The notes: generated by a model from the letters alone, not told the origin. Counted from the stretch's first letter, positions 42,047-50,507 are shown. The stretch: DNA of 64,000 bases from an uncultured Alphaproteobacteria bacterium (GCA_910584385.1 CAJUAK010000007.1:1-64000), one strand, 5' to 3'. Made by a program: numbers and translations.

Positions 42047-42280
42047 TTAGGCTTCTTCAGACTTCAAACCAAAGTTGCCGTATTTGTTCTTGAACTTAGA
42101 CAACTGGCCGCCTGTGTCTACCAAACGACGAACGCCCGTCCATACCGGGTGAGACTTCGGATCAATTTCCAAACGCATAACATCACCGGCTTTGCCCCAT
42201 GTGCTGCGGACTTTGCATTCTGTGCCGTCTGTCATGACATATGTAATTTCATGATAATCCGGATGAATACCTTTTTTCAT
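42047..42280 (-). CDS. rpmE: 50S ribosomal protein L31, zinc-free form
   Basis: A 77-residue L31 beginning MKKGIHPDYHEI. The CxxC zinc ligands of the C-plus form are absent and the C-terminal helix QLSKFKNKYGNFG matches alphaproteobacterial L31. AGGAG precedes the ATG. Monocistronic with a strong terminator. The 100 bp upstream hold its leader; no L31 autoregulatory motif is evident to me. Confidence 0.96.
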   Translation of the reverse strand: MKKGIHPDYHEITYVMTDGTECKVRSTWGKAGDVMRLEIDPKSHPVWTGVRRLVDTGGQLSKFKNKYGNFGLKSEEA

Positions 42281-42383
42281 CTTAAAAACTCCTAAAAACT
42301 CTTGTTAAATTCTGTTAAGTTAGGGCTCTTATACATTAGACATACGAATTTGGCAAGCATAATTTTACATTTTTTTAAATTTT

Positions 42384-43283
42384 TTAATTCAGCTCTTCAA
42401 CCGTTACCAAATTTTTCTTTGAAGAATCGTCTGTCGTATTAACAACCTTAACGCTAAATGCACGGTAGCCTTTATCCATCAGATAAGAACGCACTTCCAT
42501 CGCCCGGTTCAGGCTTTGGCGCTTTTTCTTAAAGCTGTCTGTGCCGTCATCAAAATTATATGCGTAAATCGCTATGCGCTTTCCCGGAACATTTTCAATG
42601 CCGGATACAATTTCATCAAGCTGGCGCTGTTGCCCTTCGGTTAATCCCGTTTCTTCGCTGTCAAAGCGGATTTGCCCAAAAGCCGGAGACGCGGCAGGCG
42701 CTGCAGCCGGAACGGTTTCCGCCGAAACTAAAGGCTGCGGCATTTCATTTTTCGGAGCTTCTGCCGGCGCGTCATTTTTCGGGGCTTCCGCTGGCGCGGC
42801 GGGAACTTCTTCGGAAACTGTCTTGCTTTCAGGAGCCAAAACCGGTGCTTCAACAGTTTTCGAGGTTTCTTCCTGAGCCGGCAAAGCCGCATTTTCAGGC
42901 TGCGGTTCGGCCACAACCGCGACAACCGGCGCCGCTTCAACTTTTGGCTCAATCGCGTCCTCCGGTTCCTGAGCTGCAATTACGGGTGCAGATTCTGCAA
43001 TCGGCACATATTCAGGCTGAACCGGTTTAGCGGCAATTTCTTTTTTCTCAGCCGGCTTGGCTTTGGCCTTTTTAACGGCTTTTTTTGCTTTTGGCGCTTT
43101 GGCCTTGGGCGCCGTTTTTACAACTTCCGGAAAAAGGAGCTGGTTGTTGATTCGGGGAGAATTGGCACTTCCTAAAGAATCCAATACAGACAAATCTACA
43201 TAAACATCGTCTTCCGCTTTTACATTCGCCGGAACAAACATCGCCCCAGCCAGCAACAATGCGTATAAACTTTTACGTTTCAT
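42384..43283 (-). CDS. Secreted Ala/Pro/Glu-rich protein with OmpA-like C-terminus
   Basis: A 299-residue protein: Sec signal (cleavage after NVKA, about residue 23), a long low-complexity region rich in Ala, Pro, Glu and Lys (about 55-195, including tandem APAEAPKN(D/E) units), and a C-terminal domain (about 205-299) resembling OmpA/Pal-type peptidoglycan-binding folds (LTEGQQRQLDEIV, IAIYAYNFDDG, RAMEVRSYLMDKG). The canonical ND..LS..RA pattern is only partly kept. The spacer could span the periplasm. It lies 27 bp downstream of the IMPase-like gene and probably ends that operon. Confidence 0.7.
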   Translation of the reverse strand: MKRKSLYALLLAGAMFVPANVKAEDDVYVDLSVLDSLGSANSPRINNQLLFPEVVKTAPKAKAPKAKKAVKKAKAKPAEKKEIAAKPVQPEYVPIAESAPVIAAQEPEDAIEPKVEAAPVVAVVAEPQPENAALPAQEETSKTVEAPVLAPESKTVSEEVPAAPAEAPKNDAPAEAPKNEMPQPLVSAETVPAAAPAASPAFGQIRFDSEETGLTEGQQRQLDEIVSGIENVPGKRIAIYAYNFDDGTDSFKKKRQSLNRAMEVRSYLMDKGYRAFSVKVVNTTDDSSKKNLVTVEELN

Positions 43284-43310
43284 GGCTTCTCCCCTCTTTT
43301 CTATGCCTGT

Positions 43311-44078
43311 TTAATGAACGAAATTATACAGCCGACTGCTTAAATTTGCATTAACGGCTATCAAATCGCCGCTGGCAAAAACAGCTTCCAAATCTTCCGT
43401 CCGGATATCCTTTTGGTTCATTTCCAAAATGTAACCGCCCGCTTCTTTGACCAGCAGCATTCCCGCGCCGATTTCCGCCGCAGAACGCCCCTTGGCAACC
43501 AAGCCGTCCATTCTTCCGGCGGCAATTCCGGCCATATCCAGAGAGACAGCGCCGGAAACGCGGATATTTTCACAATCCTTTATCAGAGGCAGGCTCTCAA
43601 TATCCGAAGCAACCACCGCAGCCGGCATGTCTTTCAGCGCCGAAACGCGCAGGCGTTCCTGATTGCGGTAGCCTTCCTTAAAAGCGCCTTTGCCTTTTTC
43701 AGCAAAAAACAATTCGTCCGCCGCCGGATTATAGACAACCGCCGCCGTCAAAACGCCATTTTCGACAAGGGCAACGTTGATTGCAAAATGAGGCAGCGCA
43801 TGCGCAAAATTTACAATCCCGTCTATCGGGGAAACGAGAAAATGGGATGCCTTCGGCATTTTATCCCCGGGCAGGACTATTGCGTAATCCGGGCGGATTT
43901 TCGCAAGTTCTGCCTTAAGGGTCGAGGCCGCGCGCTGGTAAGCCGCGCCGACAAATTCCTTATTGCCTTTTATGGAAGACTGCAGGCGCTCCAGTTCGTT
44001 AAAATCCCTGGTTAAAGCCTGCCCGGCCTTTTTAACTGCGGCAATAACAAAACTTAATGATGTTGATACATAAGACAT
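43311..44078 (-). CDS. Inositol monophosphatase-family protein, probably catalytically impaired
   Basis: The 255-residue length and overall order match the IMPase/SuhB family. However, key metal-binding motifs are altered. DPxDGTxNF is SPIDGIVNF (83-91), so the first Asp is Ser and the Thr is Ile. The GEE motif is replaced by LPGDKM (69-74). The WDxAAG motif reads AAEIGAG. Asp86 and the EAGG motif remain. Mg-dependent phosphatase activity is therefore doubtful, and a regulatory or structural role is possible. Its ATG overlaps the efp stop (TAATG), so it is translationally coupled to EF-P. Confidence 0.8.
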   Translation of the reverse strand: MSYVSTSLSFVIAAVKKAGQALTRDFNELERLQSSIKGNKEFVGAAYQRAASTLKAELAKIRPDYAIVLPGDKMPKASHFLVSPIDGIVNFAHALPHFAINVALVENGVLTAAVVYNPAADELFFAEKGKGAFKEGYRNQERLRVSALKDMPAAVVASDIESLPLIKDCENIRVSGAVSLDMAGIAAGRMDGLVAKGRSAAEIGAGMLLVKEAGGYILEMNQKDIRTEDLEAVFASGDLIAVNANLSSRLYNFVH

Positions 44079-44641
44079 TATTTAGCTCTCTCAACATAAG
44101 ACGCATCAGCCGTGGCAACAACAATCTTATCGCCAACGCCCACAAATGGCGGAACAGCCGTACGGACGCCGTTATCCAAAATTGCCGGCTTGTATGATGA
44201 AGAAACCGTCTGCCCTTTGATGACAGGTTCTGTCTCGGCAACTTCACAAATAACCTGAAGGGGAAGTTCAACAGAAATCGGCTTGCCATCGATAACGCTG
44301 ATTTTAACTTCCATGCCGTCCGTCATAAACGGGCGGGAATCACCCAGAATATCAGCCGGCATTGAGAATTGTTCAAAGGTATCGCTTTCCATAAAGGTCA
44401 AGCCGGTGTTGTCTTCAAACAAAAATTGGCAGTCTCTGGTTTCAACCATCAGCTTTTCAACCATATCTTCCGTTCTGAAACGTTCGTTGGTTTTTGTGCC
44501 TTCTTCGACAGATTTCATTTCAACCTGCATAAAAGCTCCGCCTTTGCCCGGTTTTACAAAATTTGTCTTAATAACCGTCCATGGTTTGCCTTTATATTCG
44601 ATTACCCAGCCGATACGGATGGCCCCTGCTTGTTGTTTCAT
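44078..44641 (-). CDS. efp: Elongation factor P
   Basis: Relieves ribosome stalling at polyproline. The 187-residue product starts at ATG 44641 (GGAG 8 nt upstream); the longer in-frame extension has no ribosome site. Domain I carries Lys33 in PGKGGAF, the position of the lysine modified by EpmA/EpmB-type enzymes, and domains II-III end in DKIVVATADASYVERAK. Ala/Pro-rich proteins in the window (42384, 61903) are likely clients, which is inference. Confidence 0.97.
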   Translation of the reverse strand: MKQQAGAIRIGWVIEYKGKPWTVIKTNFVKPGKGGAFMQVEMKSVEEGTKTNERFRTEDMVEKLMVETRDCQFLFEDNTGLTFMESDTFEQFSMPADILGDSRPFMTDGMEVKISVIDGKPISVELPLQVICEVAETEPVIKGQTVSSSYKPAILDNGVRTAVPPFVGVGDKIVVATADASYVERAK

Positions 44642-44700
44642 TATTTTTCTCCAATAGTTATTGTCTGATTTTATGTGCAAATTAATATAAGATTTGTTTT

Positions 44701-45210
44701 TTAGCAACCAAAATTTTCGCCTTGAGACGCATTTATGATTATAAAATCCGTATCAAGCGCCTTGCAGGCCCCGCTGTCTGCACAGACATCAAGCGCCGTT
44801 TGGATTAAAAACAGCTCGTGGTACCAGGGCACCAGTTCCCCTAACGCCGGCAGGCTTTCGCCGTCTGCGCAAAACACCAAAAAATCAGGCTCACATTCGC
44901 TGCACAGCATCGCTTCATGCCGGCGCGGCGGGCAAACCAGCCCGAAAAATTTTTTGCCGATTTCTTTTTGAAATGCCGAAACCTGCTTTTTGATATTTTT
45001 TTCCGAATCTATTCTCAAGACGGCGCCATCCAGATTATGCTTTTGGCATAGTGCCGCCGCCCCTTCTCCCCATGCCAGTTTCAAAGCATCTGTCTCCGGC
45101 AGGCGGGCAAGGGCTCCCTCCGTGCGCTCCGATATCAAATAGCAGCAGACATTTTCTCCGCTTAAAACATTATCTTCGGCGTTTTCAAATTTTTGGATAA
45201 TCTTTTGCAT
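44701..45210 (-). CDS. Thiamine-phosphate-synthase-like protein
   Basis: A 169-residue protein from ATG 45210. The frame is open about 60 codons further upstream, but that part overlaps the divergent gene and lacks a good start. NLDGAVLRID, KKFFGLVCPPRRHEAMLCSECEPDFLVF and the spacing resemble the second half of a TIM barrel of the ThiE/TenI type. The substrate-binding motifs of ThiE are not evident, so function may be lost or changed. It precedes efp by about 60 bp on the same strand. Confidence 0.45.
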   Translation of the reverse strand: MQKIIQKFENAEDNVLSGENVCCYLISERTEGALARLPETDALKLAWGEGAAALCQKHNLDGAVLRIDSEKNIKKQVSAFQKEIGKKFFGLVCPPRRHEAMLCSECEPDFLVFCADGESLPALGELVPWYHELFLIQTALDVCADSGACKALDTDFIIINASQGENFGC

Positions 45211-45298
45211 AATTTTCTCTTGAGGCTTGAAAAACTCTTTTCTATCAGTATGATGGGGAAAATATAAATGAATATTCGCAAATAGAAAAGAAAAATTT

Positions 45299-45568
45299 AT
45301 GGATACCGCAAAAAAAATTACGCTCCCGCAAACGGCCGCGGCGCTTGGCGAACTCAGCCTTGCCTTATCTAACCTGGAGGCTGCCCTTGATGCCAAGGCT
45401 TCGGAAGTGAAGGCTAATGAAAAAAAATCCCTTGATGAAATAAACAGGCTGCAAGAAGAAAAAAATTTGCTCTTTGCTGCGGCTCAGCAAACAATCAGCG
45501 GCGTAAACAGCATTATGCACAATATTGACAAGGTGTTGGAAAATGGCTCAGGTAACGATCACAATTAA
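45299..45568 (+). CDS. DUF4164-like coiled-coil protein
   Basis: An 89-residue, almost wholly helical protein with Ala/Leu/Glu heptads (ALGELSLALSNLEAALDAK...), matching the small coiled-coil proteins encoded just ahead of zapA in Alphaproteobacteria. It overlaps zapA by 26 bp, suggesting coupled translation and a division-related role, which is inference. AAAAGAAAAA is the only possible ribosome site. Confidence 0.65.
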   Translation: MDTAKKITLPQTAAALGELSLALSNLEAALDAKASEVKANEKKSLDEINRLQEEKNLLFAAAQQTISGVNSIMHNIDKVLENGSGNDHN

Positions 45569-45881
45569 CAATCGCGAATATGCCGTTGCCTGCGAAGACG
45601 GGCAGGAAGGGCGTTTGATTCTGCTTGCCAGGATGCTTGATGAAAAAGCAAAAATGCTGACCAAGGCTTCCGGGCAGGTTAATGAAAATATGCTCCTTGC
45701 TTTGGTCGGGCTTTTGCTTGCCGACGAGCTTTCCGAACTCAAAAAAGGCGCCGCGCCCGTTCAGGAAAATAACGGGGCTGATGAAGCGCGAATCCGCGAA
45801 ATCGATGAGGAAATTTCCGGGCAGATAAAATCTTTGTGTCAAGCGATAAATTCTGTTGCATCCAAGCTAAATCTGTTGTAG
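45543..45881 (+). CDS. zapA: Cell division protein ZapA
   Basis: A 112-residue protein (ATG 45543) that cross-links FtsZ filaments. It has the N-terminal beta-hairpin VTITINNREYAVACEDGQE, then LARMLDEKAKML and a C-terminal coiled coil. The start chosen lies inside the upstream gene; an ATG six codons earlier is less like family starts. It is followed directly by a 6S RNA-like gene, the same order as in many proteobacteria. Confidence 0.9.
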   Translation: MAQVTITINNREYAVACEDGQEGRLILLARMLDEKAKMLTKASGQVNENMLLALVGLLLADELSELKKGAAPVQENNGADEARIREIDEEISGQIKSLCQAINSVASKLNLL

Positions 45882-45884
45882 CCT

Positions 45885-46060
45885 AGAATCATGGAGGGCG
45901 AGCTGTCTAATGCGTATTTTCCGCAGTTCTTCCGAGCCAACATTATATTTTAGGGAGCTGTTCCTATTTAAATCGTGGTTTAAATATACGGTGCCCACTT
46001 TGTGAAACGCGGTTCGTTTTAGAATGTAATATATACGGTTATACGGCCCCCTCGCTTTAA
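45885..46060 (+). ncRNA. ssrS: 6S RNA (candidate)
   Basis: The interval between zapA and ymdB folds in the 6S manner: closing helix GAGGGCGAG (near 45893) with CCCCCTCGC (near 46046), paired flanks ACATTATATT and AATGTAATATAT, a large interior bulge, and an 8-bp terminal hairpin TATTTAAA-TCGTGG-TTTAAATA. A terminator follows. The position after zapA is classic for ssrS. It would bind housekeeping RNA polymerase in stationary phase. Ends are approximate. Confidence 0.6.
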
Positions 46061-46061
46061 C

Positions 46062-46083
46062 ACCCCTTCGGGGGCTTTTTTTA
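46062..46083 (+). terminator. Terminator of 6S RNA
   Basis: CCCC-TTCG-GGGG hairpin followed by an eight-T run. Confidence 0.8.
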
Positions 46084-46098
46084 TAAATGGAGTTTCTT

Positions 46099-46896
46099 TT
46101 GAAGATTTTTTATTGCGGAGATATTGTTGCAAGATCCGGACGGGATGCCGTTATGAAAGCTTTGCCTGAAATCAGGGAAAAGCACGCTCCCGATGCTGTC
46201 ATTCTTAATGTGGATAATGCCGCACACGGCTTTGGCGTTACCCCAGGCATCTGCCGCGACTTTTTTGAAGCCGGCGCCGATGCTCTGGTTACCGGAGACC
46301 ATGTTTGGAACCAAAAAGAAATACTCCCCTTCCTTGACGAATGCAAAAAAATCGCACGCCCTATAAATTATCTTGATTCCTGTCCCGGCAGAGGCTTTGC
46401 AGAAATCACCCTTGCCAATGAGAAAAAACTTCTGGTTATCGAAGCTGTCGGACGCCTGTTTATGGAAGCCGTGGACTGCCCGGTTCAAAAAATTGAACAA
46501 TTGTTGAAAGGCTATAACCTGGGGCGCAATATTGACGCTGTCTTTATTGATTTTCACGCCGAGGCTACTGCCGAAAAAATGTCTCTCGGACATTATTTTG
46601 ACGGACGCGTTTCCGCGGTTATCGGTTCGCACACGCATGTCCAGACCAATGACGCCAAAATTCTGCCAAACGGCACCGCCTATATGACTGATGCCGGAAT
46701 GTGCGGCGATGATAACGGCGTTATCGGCTTTGACAAGACAGAACCTGTTGCCCGCCTTGCGCGCAAATATACCGGCGGACGCCTTATTCCCGGAAAAGCG
46801 GCAGGAATTGTCAGCGGCGTTTTAATTGAAACAAATGATAAGACCGGTTTGGCCGAAGCCATCCACATTATTAAAATCCCCGCACAAACAGCTTAA
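46099..46896 (+). CDS. YmdB-family metallophosphoesterase
   Basis: A 265-residue calcineurin-like phosphoesterase of the YmdB (TIGR00282) family, whose members hydrolyse cyclic nucleotides. Metal ligands are visible in FYCGDIVARSGRD, NVDNAAHGFGVT (usually NGENAAGG), TGDHVWNQ, IDFHAEATAEK and GSHTHVQT. The start is taken as TTG 46099, because it has GGAG 6 nt upstream and yields the family-like N-terminus (M)KIFYCGDIV; ATG 46087 is the alternative. The 3' end merges into a 42-bp tandem repeat. Confidence 0.88.
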   Translation: MKIFYCGDIVARSGRDAVMKALPEIREKHAPDAVILNVDNAAHGFGVTPGICRDFFEAGADALVTGDHVWNQKEILPFLDECKKIARPINYLDSCPGRGFAEITLANEKKLLVIEAVGRLFMEAVDCPVQKIEQLLKGYNLGRNIDAVFIDFHAEATAEKMSLGHYFDGRVSAVIGSHTHVQTNDAKILPNGTAYMTDAGMCGDDNGVIGFDKTEPVARLARKYTGGRLIPGKAAGIVSGVLIETNDKTGLAEAIHIIKIPAQTA

Positions 46897-47010
46897 TCCA
46901 CCCGTGCCGGATGAACGATACTCCTGTTTACAGCTTAATCCGCCCGTGCCGGATGAGCAATAGTCCTGTTTACAGTTTAATCCGCCCGTGCCGGATGAGC
47001 GATAATCTTG
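46889..47010. repeat. 42-bp tandem repeat at a convergent gene junction
   Basis: Three units start at 46889, 46931 and 46973 (consensus start CAGCTTAATCCGCCCGTGCC). Unit 3 contains the C-terminal codons and stop of the minus-strand DnaJ gene; unit 1 includes the stop of the plus-strand ymdB gene. Units 1 and 2 appear to be duplicated copies of the DnaJ gene's last 14 codons. Confidence 0.85.
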
Positions 47011-48134
47011 CTTTTTGCCGGGATGCCCTTTCCACGCCCCTGGCTTAAATATTCTTTGCGGATAAAGCCCATTTCCCCGTTATCCAGCATAACCCGGAAC
47101 CATAATTCATCCGGCGTGATGCCTGTTATGCGCACGGTCGTCCGAGACGGCAGCTTTCTTATTTCATCAAAATTATCAGAAGGCCCGTACATAACCGGCA
47201 CTTCCTTTATCACATGGTACAGTTTGCTTTCATCTTCAATATCAACCGGGATATTTAACACTTTTCCGACAACAACGTCATCTACGCCCTGCCCGTTGCG
47301 AAAATTTACCTGCTGATAGTAGCCGATTTCCTGTTTCTTATTAAAATAATGCATTAAATCGGCTTCGCTGACAACCTGTGCCGAAAAAGGAAAGGCTGCC
47401 AAAATAAGCAAAGCCGCCGGAAAAATGAATTGGACATGGCGCAGAGCGCTTTCATTCCATTTTTTTGGCAAATTCGTATGGGGCTGCCCGACCAGATTTA
47501 AAAACTTTTGGAGGCTGGCTTTCGTTTCCACATCTGCTTCTGCCATTGCCATATTTGCAAAAACCGCCGCCGAAGGAAGCTTGTTTTCCTGCCAGCAAGC
47601 CAGGGCATTATGAATATGCAAAGTCAAATCATCATCTTTGCCTAAAGGGCTTTTTAAATTTTTTGCCAGAGCCTCAATATTTTTAACGCAGGCTTTCGGA
47701 TGCCACCAGCCGAGCAGCCAGTTTAAAATTGAATTTTCAGCCGTTTTGCCCAAAGCTTCCTTGTAAGAACAAACCTCTTTATTTTCCTGAACCTTATAGC
47801 CAAAGCCCCACCCTCTCACGCTGATCTGCCTGAGCATTCTGAGGTTAAGCTCATCCGGAAATTTTTTGCTTTTTAATATTTTCAGCGTAAACATATCCGG
47901 AAATTTTTCTTTGGGATAAGCAGCGCATAACAAATCGTATGTCAGGCGCTTTTTTTCATCTTTTAAAATTTCATAGGCATTGGAGATTTTTTGAAACATA
48001 TCCAGTGCATTTTCCCGCGTGCTATGATCCGGGTGCCATATTTTTGCCAAATCGCGGTAATGCTGTTTAATCTCTTCGTCCCCGGCCTGTGGCGCAACCT
48101 CCAAAATGGCGTAATATCCCAAAGCATCCCGCAT
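46977..48134 (-). CDS. DnaJ-domain membrane protein with C-terminal SH3 domain
   Basis: A 385-residue protein: N-terminal J domain (about 6-68) with the HPD motif at 34-36, a helical region, one transmembrane segment (about 233-253), and a C-terminal bacterial SH3 domain (about 310-370: VPVMYGPSDNFDEI, RVMLDNGEMGFIRKEYL). The J domain would stimulate a DnaK ATPase in the cytosol while the SH3 part faces the periplasm and may touch peptidoglycan. Its ATG overlaps the stop of the FliK-like gene (TAATG), so it is the last gene of the flagellar block. Confidence 0.8.
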   Translation of the reverse strand: MRDALGYYAILEVAPQAGDEEIKQHYRDLAKIWHPDHSTRENALDMFQKISNAYEILKDEKKRLTYDLLCAAYPKEKFPDMFTLKILKSKKFPDELNLRMLRQISVRGWGFGYKVQENKEVCSYKEALGKTAENSILNWLLGWWHPKACVKNIEALAKNLKSPLGKDDDLTLHIHNALACWQENKLPSAAVFANMAMAEADVETKASLQKFLNLVGQPHTNLPKKWNESALRHVQFIFPAALLILAAFPFSAQVVSEADLMHYFNKKQEIGYYQQVNFRNGQGVDDVVVGKVLNIPVDIEDESKLYHVIKEVPVMYGPSDNFDEIRKLPSRTTVRITGITPDELWFRVMLDNGEMGFIRKEYLSQGRGKGIPAKSKIIAHPARAD

Positions 48135-49702
48135 TATATGTAAACTCCTTCCGGCAACATTTGCATTTGTGAGTCAGTATCGCATATTTTTATAAAATTT
48201 TCTTTAACATTTATGTTAACATTGCCATGGTAATCCACTTGGTGCAGGGATGTTTTAAACAGCCTGATGATATTGGCATATAAGTCATCATCTACAGGTT
48301 TGGACGTGCGGATGATTAAATCAAAACGCCGCTCATTGGCCACGGCAAAACCATCAAATTGAAAAGCGCCCAATTTTGAAAATGCCGTATCCACAACAAA
48401 TCTTGTCCCGCCGGACTTGCCCCTTTTAGACGGCTCATTTTCATCATCAGCTTCCTGGCGGCGGACCGATACTTTTATCTTGCTGATGTTCTCCCCGTTA
48501 TAAAAAGGAATTTCAATCACGCGCCAGCTTTGCAGGTTTCTTCCCGTTGGCGGAGCAACCAAATCGTTTAAGATATTCATTGCCTCTTTGCCCTGCTTAC
48601 CCATATCATCCAGCTCTTGCACAAATTTTTTGCCCAGCCACAGGCTGATATCCTCGTGAACGGCGGCCTTCATAAAATTAACCAAATTCGGCAACATGTT
48701 TTCATTCAAAGCCGGAAATTTCTGCAAAATCTGCACGGCTTGCTGCGGTTTGCCTGCCAATGGCTGCAAAATCTTTTGCAGCAGCGGCGTTTCCTCCAGC
48801 TTCGAAAATGTCGGGAGCTGGCTTTCGCCATGTTTTGCAATTGTGGCAAAATCCGGAAGGATATCTGATAGTTTTAACTTCGCCCCTTCTTGAAAAATGT
48901 TTTGCAATTTTACCGCAACCCTTGCTTCTACGGGAAGCTTGGCTGAGACATCTTCAGGAAATATTTTGCCGATGGGCGTTTCAATAAAACGGATATTTCC
49001 ATCGGTTTTAACAACGCCTGCGATTTGCCGATTTTGCAAAGGCTCTAATATTTTCAGAAGGGTGTCTTCCGGCATTTTTGCCGTCTGCATATTTTCCGGT
49101 TTCAGAACGTTCACAATATTTTGTATGGCTTCATGAAACTCCGCCTCTATCTTTTGGGCTTCAGACAATGGAATATTTATATCTTCCAAAACAGCATTTA
49201 TCTTAATATTTTCAACATTCTCCGGCAGAGGAAGCTGCTGCGCCGTTATCCTGACCGGCAGCAACACCGGCAGAGGCTTTGGAGAATCTGCCGCCGGAAA
49301 TACAACAGGAGCTTTTTCTTGCGGCCCGGCCTGCAAAAGTTTAAAAAATTTATCAGGCGTCTCGTTATTAATGCTCAGCAATTTAACTGCTGCTTTATCT
49401 GGCATTTTTTCCGTTACTTTTACAACGATTTGGCTTATCGGCAGTTTTTCGGGAAGCTCTTTGGGAAGCGTAAAAGTTAAAGGGAATTCCGCCTTTTCCA
49501 AAGCCGCCTCCCCGCCTTTTTCGGCAACCAAAGACAGCGTCTTATTTTCACCGGTTGCCAATAAAATGTTTAAGAGCAGATTGTCGCCAACCTTAATATT
49601 TTGCAAAACAGGCGGCAGCGCATCAATAACCGTTGCAATGTTTTTTTCGCCCTCGGGAATTTGAAGGGAAGAATTAGGCGGCAAAATGACCAAATTATCC
49701 AT
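48134..49702 (-). CDS. FliK-like hypothetical protein
   Basis: About 522 residues from ATG 49702; a TTG two codons upstream is possible. No signal or membrane segment. Long, Leu/Pro/Lys-rich N-terminal two-thirds, then a compact C-terminal domain (about 390-500: WRVIEIPFYNGENISKIKVSV, RFVVDTAFSKLGAFQFDGF) that resembles the C-terminal domain of flagellar hook-length control proteins. Since a separate fliK lies at 61903, this may be a second ruler-like or switch protein. It overlaps flhG by 8 bp, so it is part of the flagellar transcript. Confidence 0.55.
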   Translation of the reverse strand: MDNLVILPPNSSLQIPEGEKNIATVIDALPPVLQNIKVGDNLLLNILLATGENKTLSLVAEKGGEAALEKAEFPLTFTLPKELPEKLPISQIVVKVTEKMPDKAAVKLLSINNETPDKFFKLLQAGPQEKAPVVFPAADSPKPLPVLLPVRITAQQLPLPENVENIKINAVLEDINIPLSEAQKIEAEFHEAIQNIVNVLKPENMQTAKMPEDTLLKILEPLQNRQIAGVVKTDGNIRFIETPIGKIFPEDVSAKLPVEARVAVKLQNIFQEGAKLKLSDILPDFATIAKHGESQLPTFSKLEETPLLQKILQPLAGKPQQAVQILQKFPALNENMLPNLVNFMKAAVHEDISLWLGKKFVQELDDMGKQGKEAMNILNDLVAPPTGRNLQSWRVIEIPFYNGENISKIKVSVRRQEADDENEPSKRGKSGGTRFVVDTAFSKLGAFQFDGFAVANERRFDLIIRTSKPVDDDLYANIIRLFKTSLHQVDYHGNVNINVKENFIKICDTDSQMQMLPEGVYI

Positions 49703-50495
49703 TTTCAACCAACTTTCTGGCTATGGCAATCACGTCGGAAGCAGCTTCAGAGGTCGGATAGCGGCTGATTAACGAGGTTTGGTTGCGAATAGCGTCGCGC
49801 ACCCTGGTATCGCGGCGGATTATCCCTAAAAGTTCAGGAGAAATCTTTAAGAAATTTCGGCAGGCTTTCAGCAATGTATCATAGGTCCGTTGCCCTTCCC
49901 TTAAAGAATTTGCCTGGTTAACAACGATATTAATTTCCGCTTTCGGATATTGCAGCGTCATTATCTTAATGAATGCATAAGCATCGGTCAGGGAGGTCGG
50001 TTCATCGGTACAAAGGACAATGATTTTTCCGGACATGCCCGATAGAATGCGTATCGGTTTTTCAACCCCGGCGCCCATATCCAAAATAACCTTATGGTAA
50101 GAAGCTGAAAGCAAAGACAAATCCTCGCCCAATATCTGAAGGCGCCCAATAGGCATTGAAGCCAGGCCTGCCGAACCTGAACGCCCGGCGATAACGTCAA
50201 AGCGCCCTTTATCATAATGATGCACAATCTGATTCAGCGTTTTGGCGCCAGACACAACGCTTCCCAAATCATGAGGCACCATTAAGCCAAGCTGGATGTC
50301 AATATTCGCCAATCCCAAATCGCCGTCAAATAGCAGCGTTTTCTGGCGCAGCCCGCTTAAAGCATGCGCCAAAGTAATGGAAAACCAAGTTTTGCCGACG
50401 CCGCCTTTGCCTGAAGCCACAGCAATCAAGCTGTTGCTTCGGCGGGAATAACGCGAAGAGGCCGGTGCCAATTTTAATTCTTCCTGATTTTCCAT
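49695..50495 (-). CDS. flhG: Flagellar number regulator FlhG (MinD-like ATPase)
   Basis: A 266-residue deviant Walker ATPase. The P-loop GKGGVGKT is at residues 29-36, and LFDGDLGLANIDIQLGL is the switch region. The N-terminal LKLAPASSRYSRRSN may activate FlhF, as the FlhG N-terminus does in other species. It controls flagellar number or placement. AAAGGA lies upstream. It follows flhF by 12 bp in the motility block. Confidence 0.9.
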   Translation of the reverse strand: MENQEELKLAPASSRYSRRSNSLIAVASGKGGVGKTWFSITLAHALSGLRQKTLLFDGDLGLANIDIQLGLMVPHDLGSVVSGAKTLNQIVHHYDKGRFDVIAGRSGSAGLASMPIGRLQILGEDLSLLSASYHKVILDMGAGVEKPIRILSGMSGKIIVLCTDEPTSLTDAYAFIKIMTLQYPKAEINIVVNQANSLREGQRTYDTLLKACRNFLKISPELLGIIRRDTRVRDAIRNQTSLISRYPTSEAASDVIAIARKLVENG

Positions 50496-50507
50496 CTTTT
50501 CATTCCT

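Noticed and set aside
42305..42318. CtrA-like site upstream of rpmE
   Set aside because: TTAA half-sites are separated by 6 rather than 7 bases and a CtrA-controlled L31 gene is implausible.
45211..45396. N-terminal extension of the ThiE-like gene
   Set aside because: It overlaps the start of the divergent coiled-coil gene and its leader, has no ribosome site, and its composition differs from the downstream part.
46889..47010. CRISPR-like repeats
   Set aside because: Units are contiguous without spacers and coincide with gene ends, so this is a tandem duplication.
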